Origin: an uncultured Cohaesibacter sp.
GTDB taxonomy: Bacteria > Pseudomonadota > Alphaproteobacteria > Rhizobiales > Cohaesibacteraceae
Length of the DNA: 64,000 nucleotides
Assembly (NCBI RefSeq): GCF_963662805.1
Contig: NZ_OY759860.1
Span: 1 to 64,000 of the forward strand
Reading direction: 5' to 3'
Of this stretch, positions 18,601-26,976 are shown one piece after another. Below the pieces are notes generated by a model. The model did not search any database, was not told the origin of the DNA, and saw only the letters and a program-made list of their open reading frames with translations. The translations under genes were made by a program, and so were the position numbers. The first letter of the stretch is position 1. Each line of letters begins with the position of its first letter.

Positions 18601-18796
18601 GGCCCTGACCTTCATCCTCGGGGTGTTGCCGCTCGCAATCGCGACCGGGGCAGGGGCCAACGCGCAGAACGCCATCGGTATCGGGGTGATCGGCGGCATG
18701 ATCGCCTCCACCTTCATCGGGATTCTGGTGGTCCCGGCGCTCTATGTGATTGTGCGCCGCCTCTTCGGGCTCCAGGGTGAGGCTGAAAAGGCCTGA
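15689..18796 (+). CDS. RND multidrug efflux transporter, HAE-1 (AcrB-like) family
   Basis: The 1035-residue inner-membrane pump starts MGYFFIDRPVFAWVLAIV, typical of AcrB homologues. It has the twin Asp proton-relay site in GLLVDDAIVVVENVERL (helix 4), two large periplasmic loops and two sets of six helices. The second half carries GLAARNAILIVEFAE. ATG 15689 has GGGGAG overlapping the adaptor stop; the frame runs further upstream only inside the adaptor gene. No outer-membrane factor is in the operon, so a TolC-like protein must be encoded elsewhere. A strong terminator follows at 18821. Confidence 0.95.
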   Translation: MGYFFIDRPVFAWVLAIVTMLAGAWSITTLPVAQYPDIAPTTVRVSATYTGATAEAVENSVTRVIEDSLTGVDGLLYMISNSRKGSASLELVFDESVEAIDAQNDTQTRIGQIESQLPTSVQTAGITIRRSSESILMVGALVSTTGEHSTLELGNLLEEVVENPIRRTDGVGGINSFGSGYAMRIWLDPMSLARFQLTPADVVSAVEAQNTTVAVGSLGSQPTTDGQQFTATLTAQSQLSEVSEFKQILLKASESGGSVFLGDVAKVEIGQEDYGSNSRFNGLNAAGFGINLSTGANAVDTAAAVRETMSKLESALPDGVEIRYAFDTSPFVEMSIEQVYHTLMEAVVLVVLVLLVFLQSLRATFIPLIAVPVVLLGTLATLAMFGFTINTLTMFAMVLAIGLLVDDAIVVVENVERLMDEEGLGPMEATRQSMGQITSALIGIVVVLTAVFLPMAFFGGSTGVIYRQFSVTMISAMILSLFVALTLSPALCARFLKPKKEGREIAPARWFNNGFALYSRSYGSMVRLLLKAPILVVLGLVLMTGGAYLVYERMNSSFLPTEDQGGLMTMIRLPEGSTSKQTLEVVKEFEDHLLTTEKDSIESTFAALGFSFSGSGQNQAMMFIKLRDFDEREDATLEAQQVANRINMAFMNNRQAEIYVMLPPAIMGLGQSDGFSMFLTSRGTATQEEMKAAADELVALAQKDGRVQNIRTSSNDDESALRILIDQQKAESLGVSLSDVNSMLSVIFSGDDVNDFNLAGDLRPVIVQGEAKYRMQPEDISSWYIRNSSSEMVPFSAFITTKWEPVAPSLARFGGSRAIQIDGAAGPNTSSGQAMDAMEELTAQLGGGYGVEWSGLSYQERQSGQQAPLLYAISFLIVFLALAALYESWSIPISVMMAVPVGVLGALLAAYLLGQSNDVYFKVGILTTIGLAARNAILIVEFAETLLKQGHDLVDAAVEASMQRLRPIMMTALTFILGVLPLAIATGAGANAQNAIGIGVIGGMIASTFIGILVVPALYVIVRRLFGLQGEAEKA

Positions 18797-18820
18797 CGTT
18801 ACCCCTCATAACGACAAAAC

Positions 18821-18855
18821 AAAACCCGGCCAGTGTGATCACTGGCCGGGTTTTC
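18821..18855 (+). terminator. Rho-independent terminator after RND operon
   Basis: A perfect 15-bp stem (18821-18835 with 18840-18854) closes a four-base loop TGAT. It begins with AAAA and ends with TTTT, so it can work in both directions for the convergent yjbQ-type gene as well. Confidence 0.92.
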
Positions 18856-18880
18856 TATGCAAGCGACACGCTCTAGGGCA

Positions 18881-19336
18881 TCAAGACGTCGACCGAAGAC
18901 CTGTGAAGGTCAGGTGAAACCGGCGCCGGTACGCATGGGCGCGATGCTCCATCAGATAGATACCCTGCCATTGACCGAGCACCAGCCGCCCATTCTGAAC
19001 CGGAATTGTCAGGCTCGTGGAGGTCAGCATGGACTTGAGATGGGCGGGCATGTCATCGGGCCCCTCGAAGGAATGTTCGTAATAGCGATCGGCCGGTGCT
19101 ATATCGTCGAAATAACGCACCACATCCTCGCGCACCGTCGGGTCGGCATTCTCCTGAATGGAGAGCGAGGCGGACGTGTGAAGACAAAAGACGGTCACCG
19201 TGCCGGAGACGGCACCCGTGCTCGCCACCCAGTCGACCACCTCTCGCGTGATCATCCGAATGCCTTTGGGTGTGGTCTGAAAGGCGATCGTATCATGGAC
19301 GACGTCAAAAACGGCATTCGTGCTGGATAGGGGCAT
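18881..19336 (-). CDS. YjbQ/UPF0047 family protein
   Basis: The 151-residue product matches the YjbQ family (PF01894): ITREVVDWVASTGAVSGTVTVFCLHTSASLSIQENADP in sequence order, then HLKSMLTSTSLTIPV and the terminal GRLVLGQWQGIYLMEHR block. The His of FCLHTSAS and the Asn/Asp of QENADP are conserved. Some members have weak thiamin-phosphate synthase activity, but the cellular role is unknown. ATG 19336 gives family length; the frame is open to 19438. It is divergent from the SMP-30 gene and convergent with the RND operon. Confidence 0.88.
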   Translation of the reverse strand: MPLSSTNAVFDVVHDTIAFQTTPKGIRMITREVVDWVASTGAVSGTVTVFCLHTSASLSIQENADPTVREDVVRYFDDIAPADRYYEHSFEGPDDMPAHLKSMLTSTSLTIPVQNGRLVLGQWQGIYLMEHRAHAYRRRFHLTFTGLRSTS

Positions 19337-19497
19337 GGTCGTGTCTTTCTTCGTGGCGATTGGTGGCTTTTGGCATCGATTGATGAGCGACGATGGCCTA
19401 TTGGTATCCTGAGCCCCCAGAAGCCTCAAGCGCAACATTGCGCAAGGAAGGGGTAGACCTGCACGTCAGAAGATCAGGGCAAGGAAAGAAACGAGCA

Positions 19498-20421
19498 ATG
19501 AGTGAAACCGCATATTTCCTTGATCAATGGGCCGCCCCGGTCGAAACCGTGACGGATGTCTGCTGCACAATCGGCGAATCCCCCGTCTGGGACGAAAGAC
19601 GAGGCGAGCTGTTCTGGTGTGACATTCCCAAAGGAACCATTTGGCGCCATGCGCCCGGGACGGGCAAGACCCAGTCGATCACGTTGGACGACACAGTCGG
19701 ATGTCTGGGACTTTGCGAAAGTGGCCGCCTGATCGTCGGCTGCGGTCTTTCGGTGCTGCTCCTTGATCCAGACAGCGGCAAGCGGACGATATTGCACCGG
19801 CTCGATGATCCCGGCTTCCCCTGTCGCCTCAATGATGGGCGGGTTGGCCCTGACGGGGCCTTCTGGGCCGGAACCCTGCATGATATCGCACTCAAGGATC
19901 AGCAACCCATCGCCGCGCTCTGGCGCTTCACAGTCGAGCGCGCAGAGCGTGTGATCGACAGGGTGAGATGCTCAAATGGTCTCGCCTTCAACGCGGAGGG
20001 CTCCGTCATGATCCACACAGACTCCGTTGGGCAATGGATCAAGCGTCACAGCTTTGACAAGGCGACCGGCGCAATCGATGCCGGTGAGCTCATCAGCACC
20101 CCCAGTGAGAGTGACGGACGCCCCGATGGTGGCGCAATGGATGTCGACGGGATCTACTGGAGCGCCGGTGTCTCCGCTGGCGTGCTCAATGGCTATGATC
20201 TCAATGGCAACCGGCTCTATCGCTATGCCCTACCGGTTCCCCGGCCAACCATGCCCTGTTTCGGGGGAGAAGATTTTCAAACCCTCTACATCACCAGCCA
20301 TCAGGTCAATCTGACCGATGAGGAACGGGCATCCTCTGCCCTCTCCGGTCGCCTGCTTTCCGTGCGCATGGCGCGTCCTGGTTTCGCAGCGCCACGCTTT
20401 GACGATGCCGCGATAGATTAG
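19498..20421 (+). CDS. SMP-30/gluconolactonase family protein
   Basis: The 307-residue product is a six-bladed beta-propeller of the SMP-30 family. It has the metal-ligand Glu in CTIGESPVWDERRGELFWCDI, then the block CRLNDGRVGPDGAFWAGT, SNGLAFNAEGSVMIHTDS and GRPDGGAMDVDGIYWSA. Members hydrolyse sugar lactones such as glucono- or arabino-lactone. ATG 19498 has AAGGAAAG upstream. No sugar dehydrogenase is adjacent, so the physiological lactone is open. Confidence 0.88.
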   Translation: MSETAYFLDQWAAPVETVTDVCCTIGESPVWDERRGELFWCDIPKGTIWRHAPGTGKTQSITLDDTVGCLGLCESGRLIVGCGLSVLLLDPDSGKRTILHRLDDPGFPCRLNDGRVGPDGAFWAGTLHDIALKDQQPIAALWRFTVERAERVIDRVRCSNGLAFNAEGSVMIHTDSVGQWIKRHSFDKATGAIDAGELISTPSESDGRPDGGAMDVDGIYWSAGVSAGVLNGYDLNGNRLYRYALPVPRPTMPCFGGEDFQTLYITSHQVNLTDEERASSALSGRLLSVRMARPGFAAPRFDDAAID

Positions 20422-20634
20422 AGCGCAGCGCCCGGTTGATCTTCGTTTGAGATGCATGTCTCGGTTCTTAAGACCCTGTCAACCATCCCGGTGAAAAGGC
20501 ACGTATTTAAAGGGAGTTAGTAGTATTTTGTGGCGGTTAGGCCGTTTTCTGAAGGTGCGGCTTCAATGGATCTGTAACCTTTGTTAGGTAGCTATACCTT
20601 AAACATAAGCACTTGCACGGATCGTTGTCCCCCA

Positions 20635-22770
20635 ATGTTGAACGTCCTTAGCTGCATCTATAACTTGCACAACCTGCCACTCGTCTTTCTGGCGGCCGTT
20701 ATTTGTGTGTTTGGTTCAACCGTAACCATGCGGCTGTTGACGCGCGGTGTGGCGGCGCAGAGCTCGCAACGATTGGGTTGGCACTTTCTCTCCGCAGTGG
20801 CAGGCGGAGGCAGTGTTTGGGCGACGCATTTTGTTGCCATGCTATCTTACGAGCCTCAGGTGCCAGTATCCTTTGATCCTGCGCTCACCGTGCTCTCTCT
20901 TGTCATTGCCATGGCCGGGCTGTTCTTTAGCTTCGTTGTGAGTGGCTTTCGTGACAATCCGATTTTCGCAGCCATCGGAGGTGCATTCGTAGGCATCAGC
21001 TTTGCGGTGATGCACTACACCGGAATGTTCGCCTACCGGGTCGTCGGGCTGGTCGAGTGGAATTTCAATTACATCCTCGCGTCTGTGATCATCCCGGTTG
21101 TCTGCTCTGCCACCGCGCTCTATCTGATCCGGCAACGCAAGCCCAGCTTCGAGACCAACTCGATGGCTGTCGGTCTGAGTGTCCTCGGCATCGTTGCCTT
21201 GCATTTCACCGGCATGACCGCCTTGACAGTTACACCAATGACCGGCTCGCTGTCGTTGATTGACGGTCAGGCCGTGACCGCACTCGCTCTGGCAATCTCG
21301 GTGGTTACCGTGATTGTTCTCGGTACGGGACTGACGAGTTATCTCATTGACACCAACATGCGCGAGGCCTCCAGAAACGAGCTGCACTATATGGCCGTGC
21401 ATGATCCTCTGACGGGCCTGCCGAACCGGTCGAGTTTCAACAGCCGTTTACGCCAGCGCATTGAACAGGCCTCTGCGAGCGACAGAAAACTTGCTGTCAT
21501 CGGTATTGATCTCAACCGGTTCAAGGAAATCAATGACTCTATGGGTCACGCAGCCGGGGATGAAGCCCTTATCACGTTGGCTAACCGCATACGCGACTGT
21601 CTGCGGGCAGACGAAATGATCGCCCGCATCGGCGGAGACGAATTCGCAGCCATCAAATGCTTCTCCGACCGGTCGGAAATCCTCGCGTTTACCGATCGTC
21701 TGGCCGCAGAGATCAGCCAACCCATTCGGATGGGATTTGACGAAATCAGGATGCAAGCAAGGTTTGGCGTGGCAGTCTGGCCTGATGACGCCTGGGATCT
21801 CGACAATCTGGTGAACAACTCCGGGTTGGCCGTCTGCCATGCCAAGGACACCTTCACGGAGAAGGTCTGCTTTTATGATTCCGAAATCGGTGCGGAGCTG
21901 CGAAAGCGTCGGCTGCTTGCCGAGTCATTGAGGCAGGCTATTGAGGGAGACGTACTGGAAGTGCACTATCAGGTGCAGAAATCTCTGTCCGCAAGCAGTG
22001 AGGTCCATGGCTTTGAAGCGCTTCTGCGCTGGACCCATCCAGATATGGGACCGATTTCACCGGCTACCTTCATTCCGTTGGCTGAAGAGAATGGTCTGAT
22101 CGGGCGGATGGGCGCATGGGTGCTGAGACGCGCCTGTCGGGATGCGGCCGAATGGGATCCGCCGCATAGGGTCGCCGTCAATGTGTCGGCTGTCCAATTC
22201 ATGGATCCCGGCCTGCCCAAACTCGTCCACGAGGTACTGATCGAAACGGGCCTGTCGCCCCATCGGCTCGAGCTGGAATTGACCGAGACCGCACTGGTCA
22301 AGGACAAGATCCGCTCGCTCCATATCATGCGTCAGATTAAGGATCTGGGTGTAGGCATCGCGCTGGATGACTTCGGCACCGGCTATTCCTCGCTCGAAAT
22401 TCTCAGGACATTCCCGTTCGACAAGATCAAGCTCGACAAGTCGTTTGTGAAAGGTATCGAGACCGATCGTCAATCGAAGGCCATCGTTCGGGCCGTTCTA
22501 GCCCTTGGCAAGAGCCTCGAAATTCCGGTGCTGGCTGAGGGAATCGAAACCGACGACCAGATGGAAATCCTGCGCTTTGAAGGCTGTGATGAAGGACAGG
22601 GCTACTTTCTCGGGCGCCCGTCGCCTCTCGAGGCACTGGTTGCTGAGGGCGGCCTGACGTACCGTCAGCATGAAAGGTATCGCCAACGTTCCCGTTCGAC
22701 AGAGGATTTGCCAGAGGAGTTGGCAGAGGTCGAGAGCGCGGCCGTCGCGATAGCAGGCGGCAATCGATAG
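20635..22770 (+). CDS. MHYT-GGDEF-EAL c-di-GMP signalling protein
   Basis: This 711-residue membrane protein combines a seven-helix MHYT sensor (residues 10-240, with HFVAML, MHYTGMFAY and LHFTGMTAL repeats), a GGDEF domain with intact GGDEF at 333-337, and an EAL domain with EAL at 461-463, DDFGTGYSSL and LAEGIET. Both catalytic signatures are intact, so it could make and degrade cyclic di-GMP. The position of the inhibitory RxxD motif reads RADE and may be lost. MHYT domains are thought to bind copper and sense O2, CO or NO. It is transcribed alone, with a terminator at 22791. A TTG at 20581 could extend the N terminus but has no family support. Confidence 0.94.
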   Translation: MLNVLSCIYNLHNLPLVFLAAVICVFGSTVTMRLLTRGVAAQSSQRLGWHFLSAVAGGGSVWATHFVAMLSYEPQVPVSFDPALTVLSLVIAMAGLFFSFVVSGFRDNPIFAAIGGAFVGISFAVMHYTGMFAYRVVGLVEWNFNYILASVIIPVVCSATALYLIRQRKPSFETNSMAVGLSVLGIVALHFTGMTALTVTPMTGSLSLIDGQAVTALALAISVVTVIVLGTGLTSYLIDTNMREASRNELHYMAVHDPLTGLPNRSSFNSRLRQRIEQASASDRKLAVIGIDLNRFKEINDSMGHAAGDEALITLANRIRDCLRADEMIARIGGDEFAAIKCFSDRSEILAFTDRLAAEISQPIRMGFDEIRMQARFGVAVWPDDAWDLDNLVNNSGLAVCHAKDTFTEKVCFYDSEIGAELRKRRLLAESLRQAIEGDVLEVHYQVQKSLSASSEVHGFEALLRWTHPDMGPISPATFIPLAEENGLIGRMGAWVLRRACRDAAEWDPPHRVAVNVSAVQFMDPGLPKLVHEVLIETGLSPHRLELELTETALVKDKIRSLHIMRQIKDLGVGIALDDFGTGYSSLEILRTFPFDKIKLDKSFVKGIETDRQSKAIVRAVLALGKSLEIPVLAEGIETDDQMEILRFEGCDEGQGYFLGRPSPLEALVAEGGLTYRQHERYRQRSRSTEDLPEELAEVESAAVAIAGGNR

Positions 22771-22790
22771 CGACAAAAAATGGCGAGATT

Positions 22791-22816
22791 GGCGAGGAAG
22801 GCTTCCTCGCCTTTTT
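22791..22816 (+). terminator. Rho-independent terminator after MHYT gene
   Basis: GGCGAGGA at 22791-22798 pairs with TCCTCGCC at 22804-22811 around a five-base loop, followed by TTTTT. It lies in the short convergent gap with the LysR gene. Confidence 0.85.
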
Positions 22817-23769
22817 CACATGAAGGTCCGCTCCTCCAGCGGCAGGCTGAAGATATTCTCTTCGCACAGGCGCAGGAATTCTGTTTCCGCCTCGCTCGCC
22901 CGGCGTTTGGGGTTCGTCACCAGATTCACATCCACCGCAGGCAGATCGGTGTAAGGTGGTAGCTGATGGAGCAGCCCTCGCTCCACATCCCGTTCGGCGA
23001 CATGCACAGGCAGGGCGCCAATGCCGACATTAGCAACAATCATCCGCCGGATCTCGACAAGATTGGCCGAGACGCCCTGCCAAAGGGTCTCGGCTTGTAC
23101 GTGCGATCTCAATTTGATCACCGGCTCGAGCGGCCCGCCCTCCGCTTCGGTCTGGAAGGACACGCTGCGCTCCCCTGCCAAATCCGACAACTTGATATCT
23201 GAGCGGCGAAACAGCCTGTGCCGCGGGCCGCAATAGAGCCCGAAAAACTCCCGATAGAGCGTGCGGCTGTTGAGAGAATGGGTCTCCGAATTGATCAGGC
23301 AGATGCCAAAGCTCACCCTGTTCTGCAGAACCCGGCTGACAATCTCCTCACTGTCCGCCACGGCAATGGAAAAGGTCACCCTGCGATGGCGCGCCGTGAA
23401 CTCGGCCAGCACATCGTCGAACTGCGGACAGACCACGTGGCTCGCAACCACGATTGCGATGTGCCCACGCAGTTCTTCCTCGCCCCGATCGAGCAGCGAG
23501 GGCAATTGCGACACGCTGCCGAAGATCGATGAGCATTCATTGTAAAGAATTTCGCCCGCCTCGGTGACCTTGAACTCGTTCGGCTTCCGCACGATCAGCT
23601 TGTGCCCCGTCGTCTCCTCCAGCCGCTTGAGGGCCGCGCTCACGGTAGGCTGTTTCAGGCCAAGGAAATCTGCCGTTTTGGTGATGCTCTTCTGTTCAAC
23701 GACAACCATGAAGGTGCGCAGCAGATTCCAGTCCAGATTCCACGAAAAGCGTTGCTCATAGGGTCTCAT
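22816..23769 (-). CDS. LysR-family transcriptional regulator
   Basis: The 317-residue product has the LysR helix-turn-helix near residues 15-75 (LLRTFMVVVEQKSITKTADFLG and QPTVSAALKRLEE) and a LysR substrate-binding domain. It is divergent from the long transport and catabolic gene run at 23925-33023 with a LysR-type box next to its own start, so it is the likely regulator of that run. The effector is unknown. The terminal codons touch the terminator of the converging MHYT gene. Confidence 0.88.
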   Translation of the reverse strand: MRPYEQRFSWNLDWNLLRTFMVVVEQKSITKTADFLGLKQPTVSAALKRLEETTGHKLIVRKPNEFKVTEAGEILYNECSSIFGSVSQLPSLLDRGEEELRGHIAIVVASHVVCPQFDDVLAEFTARHRRVTFSIAVADSEEIVSRVLQNRVSFGICLINSETHSLNSRTLYREFFGLYCGPRHRLFRRSDIKLSDLAGERSVSFQTEAEGGPLEPVIKLRSHVQAETLWQGVSANLVEIRRMIVANVGIGALPVHVAERDVERGLLHQLPPYTDLPAVDVNLVTNPKRRASEAETEFLRLCEENIFSLPLEERTFM

Positions 23770-23770
23770 T

Positions 23771-23785
23771 ATAGATATTACCTAT
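23771..23785. promoter_or_regulatory. LysR box (ATAG-N7-CTAT)
   Basis: ATAG at 23771-23774 and CTAT at 23782-23785 form an inverted repeat that fits the T-N11-A consensus of LysR regulators. It touches the start codon of the LysR gene and lies about 140 bases before the divergent binding-protein gene. Confidence 0.55.
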
Positions 23786-23924
23786 ATTTAAAATCGGAAT
23801 TATTTATTTGATTGATGATACAGCCCATGCAAGGTTTGGCGCAAGGTGACAAAAATTTAGTCACTGCTAAAAAATAGGCAATTACACCCCGGGAACAGTT
23901 TTGAGCTTCAAACAGGAGAAAGCC

Positions 23925-24710
23925 ATGTTCAACCGTCGCAGCTTGTTGCAGGTCGTCGCAGCCACCGGCACCCTCGTTCTGGCAGGCCTTAGCATTACCG
24001 CTCCGGTTCTTGCAGACGAACTTGAGGCCATCAAGGAAAAGGGAGAGATCAGCATCGCCATGAGCGGCGCCTATCCTCCGTTCAACTTCGTCAATGACGA
24101 AAACAAGGTTGTTGGCTTCGACCCGTCCATCGGCACCGAAATCGCCAAACGCATGGGTCTGGAAACCAAGATCGTAACCACCGCGTGGGATGGCATCATT
24201 GGCGGTCTGCTCGCCAAGAAATATGACGCCATCGTCGGCTCCATGTCGATCACCGAAGAGCGCGAAAAGGTCGTCGACTTCGTTGGTCCATACTACAACA
24301 CCAAACGCGCCATCTTCACCAAGGAAGGCTCCAAATTCACCAGTGTTTCCCAGCTCAAGGATGCCAAGATCGGCGTGACCCTTGGTGAAACCCATGAGCA
24401 GTGGGCTCGTGAGCAGGGCTACAATGTCCGCACCTACAAGGGGCTGCCGGAACTGCTCCTTGAGCTCGAAAATGGCCGCGTCGATGCCATCGCCAATGAC
24501 TCCATCGCCGCTATGCTGGCCATGAAGGAAACCGGCCAGAAATACGCCATGATCGAGGATTTCGACGCCGAAAAATTCGGCGCGGGCATCGCCATTCGCA
24601 AGGGCAACCCCGAGCTGAAAGCGGCCATGCAGAAGGCGCTTGACGAAATGATGGCAGACGGCACCTATGTCGAGATTGCCGAAAAATGGGTTGGCGGCGA
24701 CATCCGCTAG
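23925..24710 (+). CDS. amino acid ABC transporter, periplasmic substrate-binding protein
   Basis: The 261-residue product is an SBP_bac_3 protein. A signal peptide of about 30 residues (starting MFNRRSLLQVV, with a twin-arginine-like pair) precedes the mature LEAIKEKGEISIAMSGAYPPFNF. It also has GFDPSIGTEIAKRMG, YDAIVGSMSITEER and GRVDAIANDS. AGGAG precedes ATG 23925. It is the first gene of the run and supplies the importer at 25588-27747; the creatininase-like gene is inserted between it and the permeases, a sign that transport and hydrolysis belong together. Ligand unknown. Confidence 0.92.
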   Translation: MFNRRSLLQVVAATGTLVLAGLSITAPVLADELEAIKEKGEISIAMSGAYPPFNFVNDENKVVGFDPSIGTEIAKRMGLETKIVTTAWDGIIGGLLAKKYDAIVGSMSITEEREKVVDFVGPYYNTKRAIFTKEGSKFTSVSQLKDAKIGVTLGETHEQWAREQGYNVRTYKGLPELLLELENGRVDAIANDSIAAMLAMKETGQKYAMIEDFDAEKFGAGIAIRKGNPELKAAMQKALDEMMADGTYVEIAEKWVGGDIR

Positions 24711-24783
24711 GACCACTCCAACATTTTTGCATTTCATCTGGTCCGCCGCCGCGCGGCGGGCCGGTTGCGCGAAAGTCATCTCC

Positions 24784-25575
24784 ATGCAGACTGAATATGG
24801 CAAGCTGAGCTGGCAAGAGGTGCGCGATGCCGACAAGGATCGGGTCGTCATCCTCAACGTCTCGGCAACGGAAGACCATGGCCCCCACATGCCGCTCGAT
24901 ACCGACACGGTGCTGGGCAAGGCTGTGGCAAATGGTGTCGCAGCAGCAATCCCCGAGCAAGTGCTCGTCATGCCGCCGATCGCCTATGGCTTCAACGAGC
25001 ATCACAAGGATTTTCCGGGCGTCATCTGGATCCAGCCCGAAACCCTGATCGCCTTCGTGACCGACGTTACCAAGTCCCTCGCCCATCACGGGTTCCGTCG
25101 CATCCTGTTGCTCAATTCGCACGGCTCAAATCATCCGATCCTTGATCTGTCGGCCCGAAAGACGGTCATCGAGACCGGCATCATCTGCGTCTCGGCCTCC
25201 TACTGGAACCTTTGCTCCGACCGGATCAACGAAATCCGGGCCTCGGAGACCGGCGGCATCGCTCATGCCGGTGAGTTCGAGGCGGCCATCTACAAGTATC
25301 TCCACCCCGATCTGGTGCATCTGGACAAGGCCGAATGCCAGAACCTGCATGACCCGGACAGTCGCTTCTTCAACCTCGATCTGGCTCGTGGTGGCGGCAA
25401 GGCCATGCTCATGCGCTGGTGGTCTTCTGTCTCCGCTGATGGCACCATGGGAGATCCCACGGTCGCGACCGAGGAAAATGGCAAGGCCTTTCTTGAGGCA
25501 GCCATCAAGGAAACGACCGAACTTGTCATGGAAATCCGGAAGCTGCCGCTTCTGGAACGCCAGGACCATCACTGA
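24784..25575 (+). CDS. creatininase-family amidohydrolase
   Basis: The 263-residue product is of the creatininase fold (PF02633). The metal residues are visible in VSATEDHGPHMPLDTDT (Glu30, His32, Asp39), LLLNSHGSNHPI and HAGEFEAA. Members open lactam or amide rings, for example creatinine, or act in cofactor synthesis. ATG 24784 is the first Met of family type; its ribosome site is weak. It lies 73 bases behind the binding-protein gene and 12 bases ahead of the first permease. The neighbours suggest a catabolic role on an imported cyclic or amide compound. The substrate is inference. Confidence 0.88.
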   Translation: MQTEYGKLSWQEVRDADKDRVVILNVSATEDHGPHMPLDTDTVLGKAVANGVAAAIPEQVLVMPPIAYGFNEHHKDFPGVIWIQPETLIAFVTDVTKSLAHHGFRRILLLNSHGSNHPILDLSARKTVIETGIICVSASYWNLCSDRINEIRASETGGIAHAGEFEAAIYKYLHPDLVHLDKAECQNLHDPDSRFFNLDLARGGGKAMLMRWWSSVSADGTMGDPTVATEENGKAFLEAAIKETTELVMEIRKLPLLERQDHH

Positions 25576-25587
25576 GGAGCCTGATCG

Positions 25588-26235
25588 ATGGATGTGGACC
25601 TGATCCTCAAAGTCTATCCTCACTTTCTCGAGGCGGCACTGGTCACCCTTGAATTGTCCGTTCTGACGGCCATTCTGGGGTTGATCTGTGGATCGCTCGG
25701 GGCTGCAGCTCGTCTGTCCCGCTTTGACGCTCTGCGCTGGATCGGCGCGGCTTACGTCAGTCTCTTTCGCGGGACGCCCGCCCTTATCCAGCTTTTCCTG
25801 CTCTATTTCGGTGGGCCGCAGGTTGGCATCCAGCTCGATGCCTTCGAGGCCGGGGTCATCGGGCTTGGTGTTAACATCGGTGCCTATATGACCGAAACCA
25901 TCCGCGGAGCCATCGTCGCTGTCCATGGCGGCCAGACCGAGGCGGCCCGCACGCTCGGCCTCAGCCGATGGCAGGCCATGCGCTATGTGGTTTTGCCACA
26001 GGCTTTCCGCCTGATGGTCCGCCCGCTCGGCGTCAACATCAATGCGCTCATCAAGGGCACGGCGCTGGTCGCCGCCATCTCGGTGATCGAGTTGACCTAC
26101 ACCGCCCAGCGCTTCATAGGCTCCACCTACAAGCCCTTCGAGATGTTCATGCTCGCTGGCGCGCTCTACATGATCATCATCTATGCCACCGGGCGCGGCA
26201 TCAGCTGGCTCGACAGGAAGGTGCGGATCCAATGA
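25588..26235 (+). CDS. amino acid ABC transporter permease
   Basis: HisMQ-type permease of 215 residues with SLFRGTPALIQLFLLYFGGPQVG and EAA loop GQTEAARTLGLSRWQAMRYVVLPQ. GAGGAG lies at the stop of the preceding gene. It pairs with the permease at 26272 and the ATPase at 26977. The heterodimeric arrangement is usual for polar amino acid importers. Confidence 0.92.
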   Translation: MDVDLILKVYPHFLEAALVTLELSVLTAILGLICGSLGAAARLSRFDALRWIGAAYVSLFRGTPALIQLFLLYFGGPQVGIQLDAFEAGVIGLGVNIGAYMTETIRGAIVAVHGGQTEAARTLGLSRWQAMRYVVLPQAFRLMVRPLGVNINALIKGTALVAAISVIELTYTAQRFIGSTYKPFEMFMLAGALYMIIIYATGRGISWLDRKVRIQ

Positions 26236-26271
26236 CCCAACTCAGCGTGACATTCATCGTCGGAGGCCGTC

Positions 26272-26928
26272 ATGGGGCTTGATTTCTCAGTCGTACCGGG
26301 ATTTATCGACGTCATCTTGGTGGGGGTGCTCTGGACCATTGCTATCACGGCGACAGCGGCGGTGCTCAGCTTCTTTGGCGGCATCTTCTTCGCCGTCATT
26401 GCTCTTTATGCACCCCGCGTGATCAGCTGGCCGATGAAGGTCTTCGAATGGCTCTTCATGGGAACGCCGCTACTGTTGCAGTTGTTTCTCATCTATTTCG
26501 GCCTCATTCAGATCGGGATTGATCTTCCCGCCTTTGTCGCCGGATCGCTGGGGTTGGGGCTGCATTTTGCAGTCTACAATTCCGAACTCATCCAGACCGC
26601 GATCATCGCCGTCGACAAGGGGCAGATGGAAGCGGCCCGCACCCTTGGCCTCAGCCGGGGCCATGCTCTGCGCTATGTGGTGATCCCGCAGGCAGTGCGC
26701 GATGTGATCCCGCCGATCGGCAACAACATGATCGCTCTCTTGAAAGACTCCGCCCTCGTCTCGGTGATCGGCGTGAGCGAATTGACCCTGTCGGCCCAGC
26801 TCGCCATCGGGCGAACCTACCGACCTTTCGAATTCTATGCCGTGGCAGCCGTTTGCTACTACGTCGTCAACCTGGGCATGGAAGCGGTGCTGCGTCGTCT
26901 CGAGCGCCGTGTACAAGCCTCACGCTAG
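26272..26928 (+). CDS. amino acid ABC transporter permease
   Basis: The second permease has 218 residues, with FMGTPLLLQLFLIYFGLIQIG after helix two and EAA loop GQMEAARTLGLSRGHALRYVVIPQ. CGGAGG precedes ATG 26272. It is separated from its partner by 36 bases and from the ATPase gene by 48. Five hydrophobic helices are evident. The substrate follows that of the whole importer, which is not known. Confidence 0.92.
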   Translation: MGLDFSVVPGFIDVILVGVLWTIAITATAAVLSFFGGIFFAVIALYAPRVISWPMKVFEWLFMGTPLLLQLFLIYFGLIQIGIDLPAFVAGSLGLGLHFAVYNSELIQTAIIAVDKGQMEAARTLGLSRGHALRYVVIPQAVRDVIPPIGNNMIALLKDSALVSVIGVSELTLSAQLAIGRTYRPFEFYAVAAVCYYVVNLGMEAVLRRLERRVQASR

Positions 26929-26976
26929 ATGCGCTCTGATAACCGCGTCTGAAGGACAAGCCCAAGGATAGAAGCC

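Noticed and set aside
23778..24971. 397-codon minus-strand frame opposite the second binding protein
   Set aside because: It covers a divergent promoter and a clear SBP gene; no homology visible.
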